Source: DATAZK01 sp965199805 (GTDB lineage Bacteria; Actinomycetota; Actinomycetes; Frankiales; Frankiaceae). Taken from it: a DNA stretch of 64,000 nt. The notes beneath the pieces are model-generated. The model was not told where the DNA came from. It was given only the letters and a program-made list of their open reading frames with translations, and made no database searches. This document shows, in pieces, positions 24,216-32,204 of the stretch. A program made the translations under genes and the position numbers. Numbering within the stretch: position 1 is the first letter of the stretch; every line of letters begins with the position of its first letter. Where the stretch lies: positions 62,001-126,000 of the forward strand of contig CBDATO010000003.1 of NCBI GenBank assembly GCA_965199805.1. Direction: 5' to 3'.

Positions 24216-25157
24216 TCAGGCCAGCCCGAGCGCGCGCGCCCACTCCAGGTTCTGCCGCGCCGAGCCCACGTGGGCGATGTGCACGACGTGCGCCTCACCC
24301 TGGTTCTCGTCGCCGTACGTGAGCGTGCCGCTGCCGCGCGCCTCCGCCTCCGACGCGAGCCGGTCGAGGTCGGACCAGTAGCCGAGCTCCTCGGCGGTAG
24401 GGCTGAAGATCTCGTGCAGCACCGGTATGTGGTCGGCGTTGCCGATCATCATCCCGTAGTAGCCCAGGTCACGCAGGTGGGTGGCCCACTTGCGCAGGCC
24501 GTCGGCGTCGTCGTTCGCCCCGCCCCACATCCCGCTGATCGGGTAGCGGATGCCGGCGGCGCGGGCGTCGATGAGCACCTTGGAGCGCAGGTGCAGGGTC
24601 TCGGTGCCCTGGGCGCTCCACCGGTAGCCGATCGCCTGGTGGATGTCGCCGAAGCGGGAGATCGCCCCGCCCATGTACGCGACTCGCGGCGAGGCGGTCG
24701 CGATCTCGTACGCCTGGCGGATGCCCTGCGCCGTCTCCAGGATCGGGTAGATCGCGGTGCTGCCGAGCGGCAGGCCGAGGTCACCCTCCATGTTGGTGAG
24801 CAGCGCGTCCATGCCGTGCACGTCGATCGGCGAGGTGACCTTCGGCAGCATCACGCCGGTCAGCGACGCGCCGAGGACGGCGCGCAGGTCCTTGATTGTC
24901 TGACCGGTGCTCGGTGGCTGCACGCGGGTGAAGACGGCGGCGTCACCGGGGGTGCCGGCGGGGGAGCGCTCGTCGAGGACGGCGCGGGTCACCCGGCGGG
25001 CGCGCTCACGGACCTCGTCGGTGCAAGGCGTACGCGGCTCCTCGAGGTCGATCACGACCGCGTCGGCGCCCGAGGCGAGAGCCGCCCGGACCTCGGGGTC
25101 GGAGTCGCCGGCGGCGAACAGGACGGTGCGTAGCGGTCGGACGGTCGAGATGGCCAT
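24216..25157 (-). CDS. HpcH/HpaI aldolase/citrate lyase (CitE-like) family protein
   Basis: A 313-residue TIM-barrel lyase of the CitE/malyl-CoA-lyase class. AVVIDLEEPRTP near 34-45, GVMLPKVTSP near 98, IYPILETAQGI near 130 and YMGGAISRFGDI near 158 carry the metal and CoA-ester contact positions. Members cleave or form beta-hydroxyacyl-CoA thioesters, for example 3-methylmalyl-CoA or citramalyl-CoA. ATG 25157 is chosen; GTG 25166 is in frame just upstream. It is convergent with the AtuA-like/DUF4387 pair and divergent from the aldo/keto reductase. Confidence 0.87.
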   Translation of the reverse strand: MAISTVRPLRTVLFAAGDSDPEVRAALASGADAVVIDLEEPRTPCTDEVRERARRVTRAVLDERSPAGTPGDAAVFTRVQPPSTGQTIKDLRAVLGASLTGVMLPKVTSPIDVHGMDALLTNMEGDLGLPLGSTAIYPILETAQGIRQAYEIATASPRVAYMGGAISRFGDIHQAIGYRWSAQGTETLHLRSKVLIDARAAGIRYPISGMWGGANDDADGLRKWATHLRDLGYYGMMIGNADHIPVLHEIFSPTAEELGYWSDLDRLASEAEARGSGTLTYGDENQGEAHVVHIAHVGSARQNLEWARALGLA

Positions 25158-25243
25158 GCCCGTCACAATGCCGAAGCGCTTCGCGGCGCCATCCGCCGAC
25201 CCCCGCGAACGTGAGCCGGCCGGGGAGTGGGCAGCATGACCGT

Positions 25244-26215
25244 ATGCAGTTCACCCATCTCGGACGTACCGCCGTCACCGTCAGCCGGATCTGCCTCGGC
25301 ACGATGAACTTCGGGCCGCTGACCAGCGAGCCCGACTCCTTCTCGATCATGGACTCGGCCCTCGAGTCCGGGATCAACTTCTTCGACACGGCCAACGTCT
25401 ACGGCATGAGCGCCGGCAAGGGCGCCACCGAGACGATCGTCGGCAACTGGTTCGCGCAGGGCGGCGGCCGCCGGGAGAAGACCGTCCTCGCGACCAAGGT
25501 CTACAACCCGATGGCCGACTGGCCGAACGAGAGCCGGCTGTCGGCGCTGCACATCCGGCGGGCGCTCGACGCCAGCCTCAAGCGGCTGCAGACCGACTAC
25601 ATCGACCTGTACCAGTTCCACCACATCGACCGCACCGCGCCGTGGGAGGAGATCTGGCAGGCGATCGACGTCGCGATCAACCAGGGCAAGATCCTGTACG
25701 CGGGCAGCAGCAACTTCGGCGGCTGGCACATCGCCCAGGCGCAGGCCGCCGCCGCGCAGCGACACTCGGTGGGCCTGGTCAGCGAGCAGTCGATCTACAA
25801 CCTCATGCGGCGCACGATCGAGCTCGAGGTGCTGCCCGCCGCCGAGCACTACGGCCTCGGCGTCATACCGTGGTCGCCGCTCAACGGCGGCATCCTCGGC
25901 GGTGTGATCCGCAAGGAACGCGACGGCAGCCGGCGGACCTCGCAGCACTCGGCCAAGATCGTCGAGAAGTACCGCACCCAGCTCGAGGCGTACGAGGACT
26001 TCGCCGCGGAGCTCGGCCACGAGCCGGGCGATGTCGCCCTGGCGTGGCTGCTCGCCCGGCCGGGCGTGACCGCACCGATCGTGGGACCGCGGATCCAGGA
26101 GCACCTGGACTCGGCGATCCGAGCGCTCGACGTCACCCTCGACGACAAGGCCATGGCCCGCCTCGACGAGATCTTCCCCGGCCACAAGCCGGCCCCGGAG
26201 GACTACAGCTGGTAG
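25244..26215 (+). CDS. Aldo/keto reductase
   Basis: A 323-residue NADPH-dependent aldo/keto reductase. The catalytic set is readable: Asp in FFDTANVYG near 47, Tyr in the same segment, Lys in LATKVYN near 84, and His in YQFHHIDR near 125. The cofactor-binding end has TAPIVGPRIQEHLDSAI. The YhdN/Tas-like branch reduces diverse aldehydes and ketones. ATG 25244 is selected because the family starts at MQFTHLGRTAVTVSRICLG; an upstream ATG at 25211 adds eleven residues without conservation. A 15-bp hairpin follows the stop. Confidence 0.9.
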   Translation: MQFTHLGRTAVTVSRICLGTMNFGPLTSEPDSFSIMDSALESGINFFDTANVYGMSAGKGATETIVGNWFAQGGGRREKTVLATKVYNPMADWPNESRLSALHIRRALDASLKRLQTDYIDLYQFHHIDRTAPWEEIWQAIDVAINQGKILYAGSSNFGGWHIAQAQAAAAQRHSVGLVSEQSIYNLMRRTIELEVLPAAEHYGLGVIPWSPLNGGILGGVIRKERDGSRRTSQHSAKIVEKYRTQLEAYEDFAAELGHEPGDVALAWLLARPGVTAPIVGPRIQEHLDSAIRALDVTLDDKAMARLDEIFPGHKPAPEDYSW

Positions 26216-26238
26216 CCCGGCTGGTGATGGCAACGCAG

Positions 26239-26272
26239 AACGGCTCCCCGGGCCGAAGCCCGGGGAGCCGTT
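26239..26272. terminator. Bidirectional 15-bp tetraloop hairpin
   Basis: AACGGCTCCCCGGGC (26239-26253) pairs perfectly with GCCCGGGGAGCCGTT (26258-26272) around the loop CGAA, between the aldo/keto reductase stop (26215) and the convergent aldehyde dehydrogenase stop (26290). Confidence 0.8.
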
Positions 26273-26289
26273 CCGTTGAAGCGGGAGAA

Positions 26290-27762
26290 CTACGCGCCGA
26301 CGGCGGCAGCCTCGGTGCCGTCCGCCCGGGGGAGCGTGATGGTCTTGTACTCGAGGTACGCGGCCAGACCCTCGGGGCCGAGCTCGCGGCCGAGGCCGGA
26401 CTCCTTGTAGCCACCGAACGGAGCAGCGAAGTCCATCGGCGAGGAGTTGTTGACCGCCACCGTGCCGGTACGCAGCCGGCGGGCGATGTCGGTGGCCTGG
26501 CCCAGGTCGCCGCCGTACACCGCGCCGGACAGGCCGTACGAGGTGTCGTTGGCGATCTTGACGGCGTCGTCCGGGCTGTCGTACTTGATGACCGACAGGA
26601 CCGGGCCGAAGATCTCCTCCTCGGCGATGATCATGTGGTTGTCGACGTCGGCGAAGACGGTCGGGTCGACGAACCAGCCGCGGTCCTGACCGGCCGGACG
26701 ACCGCCGCCGGTGACGACGCGGGCGCCCTGCTCCTTGCCCTTCTCGATGTAGTCGAGCACGCGGGTGCGCTGACGCTCGGCGACCAGCGGGCCGATCTCC
26801 GTGGTGGTCTCGAGAGCCGGACCGACCTTGAGCGCACCGACCTTGGCGGCCAGCGCCTCGACGACCTCGTCGTAGCGCGACGCGGGGGCGAGGATGCGGG
26901 TCTGGGCAATGCAGGCCTGGCCGTTGTTGAGCAGGCCGTTGCCGACGATGTGGCCGACGGCCGCATCGAGGTCGGCGTCGTCCAGCACGACCGCGGCGGA
27001 CTTGCCGCCGAGCTCGAGGGTGACGCGGCGCAGGTCCTTGGCGCACAGGGCGGCGATGTGGCGCCCGGCGGCACCGGAGCCGGTGAACGAGATCTTGTCG
27101 ACGCCCTTGTGGGTGACGAGGTGCTCGCTGATCTCACGGCCGGCGGTGACGATGTTGATGACGCCGGCGGGGATGCCGACCTCCTGGGCGATCTCGGCCA
27201 GCAGGTACGCGTCGAGCGCCGTCTCGGGGGACGGCTTCAGCACGACCGCGCAACCGGCGATGAGGGCCGGCGACAGCTTGAGCGAGGTGACGAACAGCGG
27301 CACGTTCCACGGCACGATGGCACCGACGACGCCCACGGGCTCCTGGCGCACGAGCAGCGGGCCCATGACGCCCTGGCGGCGCTCCTCGAACGAGTACTCC
27401 TGCGCCATGCCGGCGTAGTAGTCCATGACCATGGTCGAGGCGAAGACCTGGGCCATGATCGAGGAGTTGACGGGGCAGCCGGTCTCGGTCGAGATGACCT
27501 CGGCGTACTCCTGGTAGCGGGCCTGGATGCCCTTCGACAGCTGCGAGAGCAGCTCGGCGCGCTCGAGGGCGGACGTCTTGCCCCAGGGGCCGTCGTCGAA
27601 GGCGGTGCGGGCGGCAGCGACAGCGCGGTCGATGTCAGCGATGCTCGCCTCGGGGACGCGGGCCGCGACCTCCTCGGTGGACGCGTTGATCACGTCGATG
27701 GTCTCGGAGCCGAGGGGGTCGACGAACTCTCCGCCGATGAACAACTTGTCCTTTACGAGCAC
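26290..27762 (-). CDS. NAD(P)-dependent aldehyde dehydrogenase
   Basis: A 490-residue aldehyde dehydrogenase of normal family length. VGAIVPWNVPL near 150 holds the catalytic Asn, KPSPETALDAYL near 177 the cofactor Lys, FTGSGAAGRHIAAL the nucleotide turn, LELGGKSA near 249 the general-base Glu, and NNGQACIAQTR near 284 the nucleophilic Cys. EEIFGPVLSVIKY near 385 completes the set. It oxidises aldehydes to acids. A CTGTCA/TGACAG inverted repeat lies 72 bp upstream of ATG 27762 and may be the operator. Confidence 0.93.
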   Translation of the reverse strand: MLVKDKLFIGGEFVDPLGSETIDVINASTEEVAARVPEASIADIDRAVAAARTAFDDGPWGKTSALERAELLSQLSKGIQARYQEYAEVISTETGCPVNSSIMAQVFASTMVMDYYAGMAQEYSFEERRQGVMGPLLVRQEPVGVVGAIVPWNVPLFVTSLKLSPALIAGCAVVLKPSPETALDAYLLAEIAQEVGIPAGVINIVTAGREISEHLVTHKGVDKISFTGSGAAGRHIAALCAKDLRRVTLELGGKSAAVVLDDADLDAAVGHIVGNGLLNNGQACIAQTRILAPASRYDEVVEALAAKVGALKVGPALETTTEIGPLVAERQRTRVLDYIEKGKEQGARVVTGGGRPAGQDRGWFVDPTVFADVDNHMIIAEEEIFGPVLSVIKYDSPDDAVKIANDTSYGLSGAVYGGDLGQATDIARRLRTGTVAVNNSSPMDFAAPFGGYKESGLGRELGPEGLAAYLEYKTITLPRADGTEAAAVGA

Positions 27763-27833
27763 TTAATCTCCTGCAACGTCGCCGGAAGGTGCACGCCGCA
27801 CCCACTGCCCATGGTGACACCGATTCCGAGGAT

Positions 27834-27850
27834 CTGTCATGCGCTGACAG
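27834..27850 (-). promoter_or_regulatory. Inverted repeat upstream of aldehyde dehydrogenase
   Basis: CTGTCA (27834-27839), a 5-nt spacer, then TGACAG (27845-27850) form a perfect 6-bp dyad 72 bp upstream of the aldehyde dehydrogenase start. The spacing suits a helix-turn-helix dimer. No regulator gene is adjacent. Confidence 0.4.
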
Positions 27851-27920
27851 TGTCTGTTGTGGGCAGGGTGAGCCGGAGGCGTCGAACCCGGCATCGGATG
27901 TCGCTTATGTCCGGATCTGG

Positions 27921-28967
27921 CTAGGTCCGCGACGTCCCGGCCTGCGGGTAGCGGGCCGGCGGCGTGTTGAGGCCGTCGTGGTGGATCGGGCCCGAGCTGT
28001 CCCGGAGCCCCGAGCCCCGGCCACCGCTGCGTACGGCGAGGATCTCCGCCGTGATGGCCAGCGCGATCTCGGCGGGGGTGCGGGCGCCGAGGTCGAGCCC
28101 GGCGGGGCCGTGGATCTCGCGTACGACGTCGGCGCCGAGACCGCGTTCGGCGAGCCATCCGGCGCGGGCGGCCTGGGTGCGCCGTGAGCCCAATGCCCCG
28201 ATGTAGCCGGGACGGGTGGCGAGGGCGGCCTGCAGCACCGGCCCGTCCACCTCACGGTCGTGCGTCAGGACCACCAGCGCGTCGGCGGGCGTCAGGCGCC
28301 CGATCGCCGGCAGCGCCGCTCCGAGCTCCCGGGTGGCCTCGGCCTGCCAGCCCAGCAGGTTCGCCTGCGCGAGCAGTGCGTCCGCCAGCAACCCGTCGCC
28401 CACGACCAGCATCCGGGTCACCGGCCACAGCGACGTCGCGAGGGCGCTTCCGCCGCCGGGCAGGGCGACGACGGTGGTGGCGGTGAGGCCCCGGCCGAAC
28501 CAGCGGATCAGGTCGGCCGGATGCCGGTCGCCGGCGTCGGCGGCCGGGGCGAACCAGGTGGTGCGTCCGGGCGTCGCCCCGTCCAGGTCGGTGAGCAGGC
28601 AGATCGGCTGCCGCTCGGCGAGCCGGGTCCAGGCCTTCGCAGGGACGTCGGTGGCCGGCTGCACCAGGACGCGGGCCCGGCCGCCGCAGGCGAGACCCGC
28701 GGCCGTCGCCTCGGCGTCGTCGATGCGGATCGCGGTGACCGTCGCCGGCGCGTGCGCCGCCTCGCGCAGGAGCGGGCGGATCCGGTGGTCCGCCGCTCCG
28801 GCGATCAGCCCACCGGCCCACACCTCGCCGATGGCCGCCACGACCTGCCCCTCCCAGCGCGAGCTCATGCCCTCGACGTCGACGGTGCGCACCAGCCCGA
28901 CCGGGTCACCGGCCGTCAGCTGCGCACGGACGGCCGGGGCGATCTCGTACCAGGTGGCATCGCTCAT
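27921..28967 (-). CDS. XdhC/CoxI-family protein, orphan
   Basis: A 348-residue protein whose C-terminal half is a clear XdhC_C Rossmann domain: MLVVGDGLLADALLAQANLLGW near 192, VVLTHDREVDGPVLQAAL near 240, YIGALGSRRTQAAR near 263, and GLDLGARTPAEIALAITAEILA near 298. XdhC proteins load sulfurated molybdenum cofactor into xanthine dehydrogenase-type enzymes. The N-terminal CoxI half is degenerate here, lacking the usual Ser/Gly/Cys-rich loop. No xanthine or CO dehydrogenase gene is in the window. ATG 28967 follows GGAGG by 8 nt. It is divergent from an amidohydrolase at 29088. Confidence 0.85.
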   Translation of the reverse strand: MSDATWYEIAPAVRAQLTAGDPVGLVRTVDVEGMSSRWEGQVVAAIGEVWAGGLIAGAADHRIRPLLREAAHAPATVTAIRIDDAEATAAGLACGGRARVLVQPATDVPAKAWTRLAERQPICLLTDLDGATPGRTTWFAPAADAGDRHPADLIRWFGRGLTATTVVALPGGGSALATSLWPVTRMLVVGDGLLADALLAQANLLGWQAEATRELGAALPAIGRLTPADALVVLTHDREVDGPVLQAALATRPGYIGALGSRRTQAARAGWLAERGLGADVVREIHGPAGLDLGARTPAEIALAITAEILAVRSGGRGSGLRDSSGPIHHDGLNTPPARYPQAGTSRT

Positions 28968-29087
28968 GCTCCGATCCTCCATGCTTCCTGTCCTCGGTTG
29001 CTGACGTCCTCGCCGCTCCGGGCGCCGGGCGCGGAGCTAGGCTGCGCGCACCACCGGCCGGCCGGTGCCGATCCCAGGAGGTTCGCG

Positions 29088-30332
29088 ATGCCGCAGCTCG
29101 TCCTGACCAACGCCCGGCTGCTGACCGGCGACGCCCCGCCCGTCGCCGGTGCCACGGTGGTGATCGACGGCAAGCGCATCGTCGCCGCGGGCGCCGGGGC
29201 CACGCATGCGCCCGACGCCCAGGTGGTCGACGTCGGCGGGCGCACCGTGATGCCCGGGATGTACACCTGCCACTTCCACTCGACCTACCACGAGCTCGGT
29301 TCGCAGCCCAACATGCCGTACGGCAACGAGTACCCGCCCGCCTACCAGGCCCTCATCTCGGCGCGCAACCTGCGGACCGCCCTCGAGCAGGGCTACACGG
29401 GAGCCGTCGGCGCAGGCGGGGCCAACGACGTCGAGCCCGGCGTCGCCCGTGCCATCGCCGACGGGCTGATCCCCGGGCCGCGCTTCGTCCCGTCGTCGCG
29501 GGAGCTGTCCACCACCGGGCACTCGAACGACGGGGTGCCCTGGCACTGGGGGATGCCCTCGTCCGGGTCGGTACGCCTGTGCGACGGGCCCGACGAGTTC
29601 CGCAAGGGCGTGCGCGAGGAGATCAAGCGCGGCGCCCGGGTGATCAAGCTGTTCGTCACCGGCGGCCACGGCACGACCGCGCCGAAGCAGCGCATCGAGA
29701 TGAGCCGCGAGGAGCTGGCCGCCGCCATCGACGCCGCCCACGGGCGGGAGGTCCTGATCCGCGCCCACCTGGTCAACAAGCGCGCGATCATGATGGCGCT
29801 GGAGCTCGGCATCGACATCGTCGACCACTGCGACGAGATGGACGACGAGGTGATCAGCGCCCTCGTCGAGACCGGCGCCTTCGTGGTGCCGTCGCTGCAC
29901 TTCCCCAAGCACTTCCTCGAGGTGATGGGCAGCGGGCTCGGCTTCGCCGCCGGTCAGATCCAGGCCGACCTCGAGGCGATGTACGCGATCCTGCCGAAGG
30001 CGCAGGCGGCGGGCGTGAAGTTCGTGCTGGGCGACGACTACGGCGCGATCGGCTTCCCGCACGGCTCGTACGGCGGCGAGTTGGGCATCTACGTCGACCA
30101 GGCCGGCATCAGCCCGCTGGACGTGATCACCTGGGCGACGCGCAACGGCGCCGAGCTCACCGGGCGCGCCGACGAGCTCGGCACCCTGGAGGCCGGCAAG
30201 CTCGCCGACCTCATCGTGGTCGACGGTGACCCGAGCGTCGACATCTCCGTCCTCGCCGACCCGGGCAACGTCCGGACTGTCCTGATCGGCGGCCGGGTCG
30301 TCTCCGGCAGCCTCGAGCTGCCCGCCTGCTGA
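29088..30332 (+). CDS. Amidohydrolase (imidazolonepropionase/prolidase-like)
   Basis: A 414-residue metal-dependent amidohydrolase. The N-terminal composite beta domain (LVLTNARLLTG, then VVDVGGRTVMPGMYTCHFHSTYH) leads into the metal motif CHFHS near 64-68, the HxH type. VIKLFVTGGHG near 184, EVLIRAHLVNK near 221 and IDIVDHCDEMDDE near 243 hold further ligands, and FVLGDDYGAIGFPHG near 312 holds the late Asp. Such enzymes hydrolyse cyclic amides or dipeptides. Start ATG 29088 has a perfect AGGAGG 7 nt upstream. The substrate is unknown. Confidence 0.9.
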   Translation: MPQLVLTNARLLTGDAPPVAGATVVIDGKRIVAAGAGATHAPDAQVVDVGGRTVMPGMYTCHFHSTYHELGSQPNMPYGNEYPPAYQALISARNLRTALEQGYTGAVGAGGANDVEPGVARAIADGLIPGPRFVPSSRELSTTGHSNDGVPWHWGMPSSGSVRLCDGPDEFRKGVREEIKRGARVIKLFVTGGHGTTAPKQRIEMSREELAAAIDAAHGREVLIRAHLVNKRAIMMALELGIDIVDHCDEMDDEVISALVETGAFVVPSLHFPKHFLEVMGSGLGFAAGQIQADLEAMYAILPKAQAAGVKFVLGDDYGAIGFPHGSYGGELGIYVDQAGISPLDVITWATRNGAELTGRADELGTLEAGKLADLIVVDGDPSVDISVLADPGNVRTVLIGGRVVSGSLELPAC

Positions 30333-30368
30333 GCGGCGGGCGGCTCGTGCGGCAGGCTAGGTGTGGTG

Positions 30369-31175
30369 TCAGTCGTCCATCGGCATCTGGCCGTTGGGGC
30401 CGACCAGGTTGAACGGGATGCCGAGGTTGTCGACGCACACCGCGAGATCGCCGTACGGGGTCCCGGGATCGCGCAAGGTGACCGAGCCTCCCAGCGACTC
30501 GAGCTTGGCCACGGTGGCCCCGGTGTCAGACGTCGCGAAGTAGATCTGCCAGTGCGACGGCACCCCGGCGGGCAGGCGGGCAGTGTCGTCGACGATCCCG
30601 CCGTTCTGCAGCCCGTCGCCGGTGAGGAAGGTCGAGTAGCGGAACTCGGGGGCGTCGCTGATGACCTCGGTCTGCCACCCGAAGACCTCGCGGTAGAAGT
30701 CGAGGGTCTTGTCGTACTCGCGGGTGTGCAGCTCGAACCAGCCCGGTGAGCCGTGCTCGGCGAAGGTGAGGAAGCCGGGGTGCGAGCCGGCCTGCCAGAG
30801 GCCGATGAACGCCCCGCCCGCCGGGTCGGTCACGAAGGCGAAGCGGCCCAGCTGATCGCCCTTGTCGACGACCTCCATCGCCGGCACGTGCACCGTGGCA
30901 CCCGCCTTCTCGGCCAGCACGAGCGAGGCGTCGAGGTCGGCGGTGGCGAGGTAGCTCAGCCAGAGGGCCGGCTCGTCGCCCATGAGCGGTGAGCCCCCGG
31001 CGACGCGTACGCCGTCGCGCAGGAAGTTGAAGTAGCCGCCCAGCTCCTCGTCCGGGGTCTCGGCGGTCCAGTCGAAGAGTGCGCAGTAGAAGTCGATCGT
31101 CTTCTGCGTGTCAGGGGTGCCGATCTGCAACCAGCTCGGGGTGCCGGCCGGGGCTGCTGCGTCGCGTGTGGGCAT
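30369..31175 (-). CDS. Two-domain VOC protein
   Basis: A 268-residue protein with two tandem glyoxalase-fold halves. The first begins PSWLQIGTPDTQKTIDFYCALF near 13 and ends AFVTDPAGGAFIGLWQ near 115. The second begins GWFELHTREYDKTLDFYREVF near 142 and ends AVCVDNLGIPFNLVGPNGQ near 245. This layout is typical of actinobacterial VOC proteins annotated as glyoxalase or hydroxylase. ATG 31175 is chosen because AAGGAG lies 8 nt upstream. It is convergent with the amidohydrolase, and no catalytic role can be assigned. Confidence 0.87.
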   Translation of the reverse strand: MPTRDAAAPAGTPSWLQIGTPDTQKTIDFYCALFDWTAETPDEELGGYFNFLRDGVRVAGGSPLMGDEPALWLSYLATADLDASLVLAEKAGATVHVPAMEVVDKGDQLGRFAFVTDPAGGAFIGLWQAGSHPGFLTFAEHGSPGWFELHTREYDKTLDFYREVFGWQTEVISDAPEFRYSTFLTGDGLQNGGIVDDTARLPAGVPSHWQIYFATSDTGATVAKLESLGGSVTLRDPGTPYGDLAVCVDNLGIPFNLVGPNGQMPMDD

Positions 31176-31268
31176 GCCATGTGCTCCTTCGCTTCGGTGG
31201 TCCTCTCGGCAGGGAAGACGCCGGTGCCGCCGGGAACTCATCGGCCGAGTCGAGAACGACCGGCCGGT

Positions 31269-32138
31269 TCAGAGCAGCGGGCGCAGCTCGGCGTACGCCC
31301 AGCCGGCCAGCGATGTCGGCGTCGTCGTCCGTACCGTGCGGACCTGCTCGGGGGTGAACCCCTCGCGCAGCCCGGTCGACATCCCGACGACGGCTTCGAC
31401 GAGGCCGTCCGTCATGCCGGAGCCGCGCAGGCGCTCGCGCATCTCGTCATCCGCGATCCGCTCGACGACGAACGGGTGGCCGATCGCGGCCGACGCGATC
31501 TCGGCGGCCTGCTGCCAGGTCAGGTCGACCGGCCCGTGGACGGCCTGCACGCAACGCCCCGACCAGTCCGCCGACAGCAGGCGTGCCACCGCGACCTCGG
31601 CGATGTCGCGCGGCGCGACCCACGCCAGGGGCTGGTCCGGCGGGAGGATCACCGCCAGGGTGCCGCTGCGGATCTCGTCGAGGTAGAGCTCGAGGTTGCT
31701 GAAGAAGAAGCCGCAGCGCAGGTGCGTGACGTCGACGCCCGTCGCGTCGAGGGCCACCTCGGTGGCGGCGAGCCCGTCGATCTCACCGGCGCCGCTGCGT
31801 CGCTCCGCACCGACGCTGCTCTGGAAGACCACCCGCCGGATGCCGTTCACGGTGACGGCGCGTGTGACCGCCTCGGTGGCCCGCGCGTAATCGCCGAGCG
31901 GGTCCTCGCTGCCGGTGGTCGGGTCGACCCAGAAGAGGGCGTCGACGCCTGCGGTGGCCGCGACCACCGAGGCGGGATCGAACTGGTCGACGACCGCGAG
32001 GTCGACCTCGTCCCGTAACCGCGGGTCGAGGCGGCTCGGGTCGCGAAGGAGAAGGAGCGGCCTGACACCGGCCCGCAGCAGTGCGGTGACCACGTGTCGG
32101 CCGACATGACCGGTGGGGGTGGTGACAGCGATACGCAT
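31269..32138 (-). CDS. NmrA-like NAD(P)-binding protein
   Basis: A 289-residue atypical SDR of the NmrA/HSCARG type. The glycine motif TTPTGHVGRHVV is at about residues 6-17, and VVFQSSVGAERR and LRCGFFFSNLELYLDEI follow. The Tyr-x3-Lys catalytic pair of classical SDRs is not present, as is usual in the family, whose members sense the NADP state or act as quinone reductases. It is divergent from the adenine-deaminase-like gene, with 66 bp between starts. Role unknown. Confidence 0.85.
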   Translation of the reverse strand: MRIAVTTPTGHVGRHVVTALLRAGVRPLLLLRDPSRLDPRLRDEVDLAVVDQFDPASVVAATAGVDALFWVDPTTGSEDPLGDYARATEAVTRAVTVNGIRRVVFQSSVGAERRSGAGEIDGLAATEVALDATGVDVTHLRCGFFFSNLELYLDEIRSGTLAVILPPDQPLAWVAPRDIAEVAVARLLSADWSGRCVQAVHGPVDLTWQQAAEIASAAIGHPFVVERIADDEMRERLRGSGMTDGLVEAVVGMSTGLREGFTPEQVRTVRTTTPTSLAGWAYAELRPLL

Positions 32139-32204
32139 GCGGTCCAGCTACCCCCGTGCGCCGCGTGTAGCAGCGTCGAAACACGGCGCAGGTATCCACG
32201 ACGC

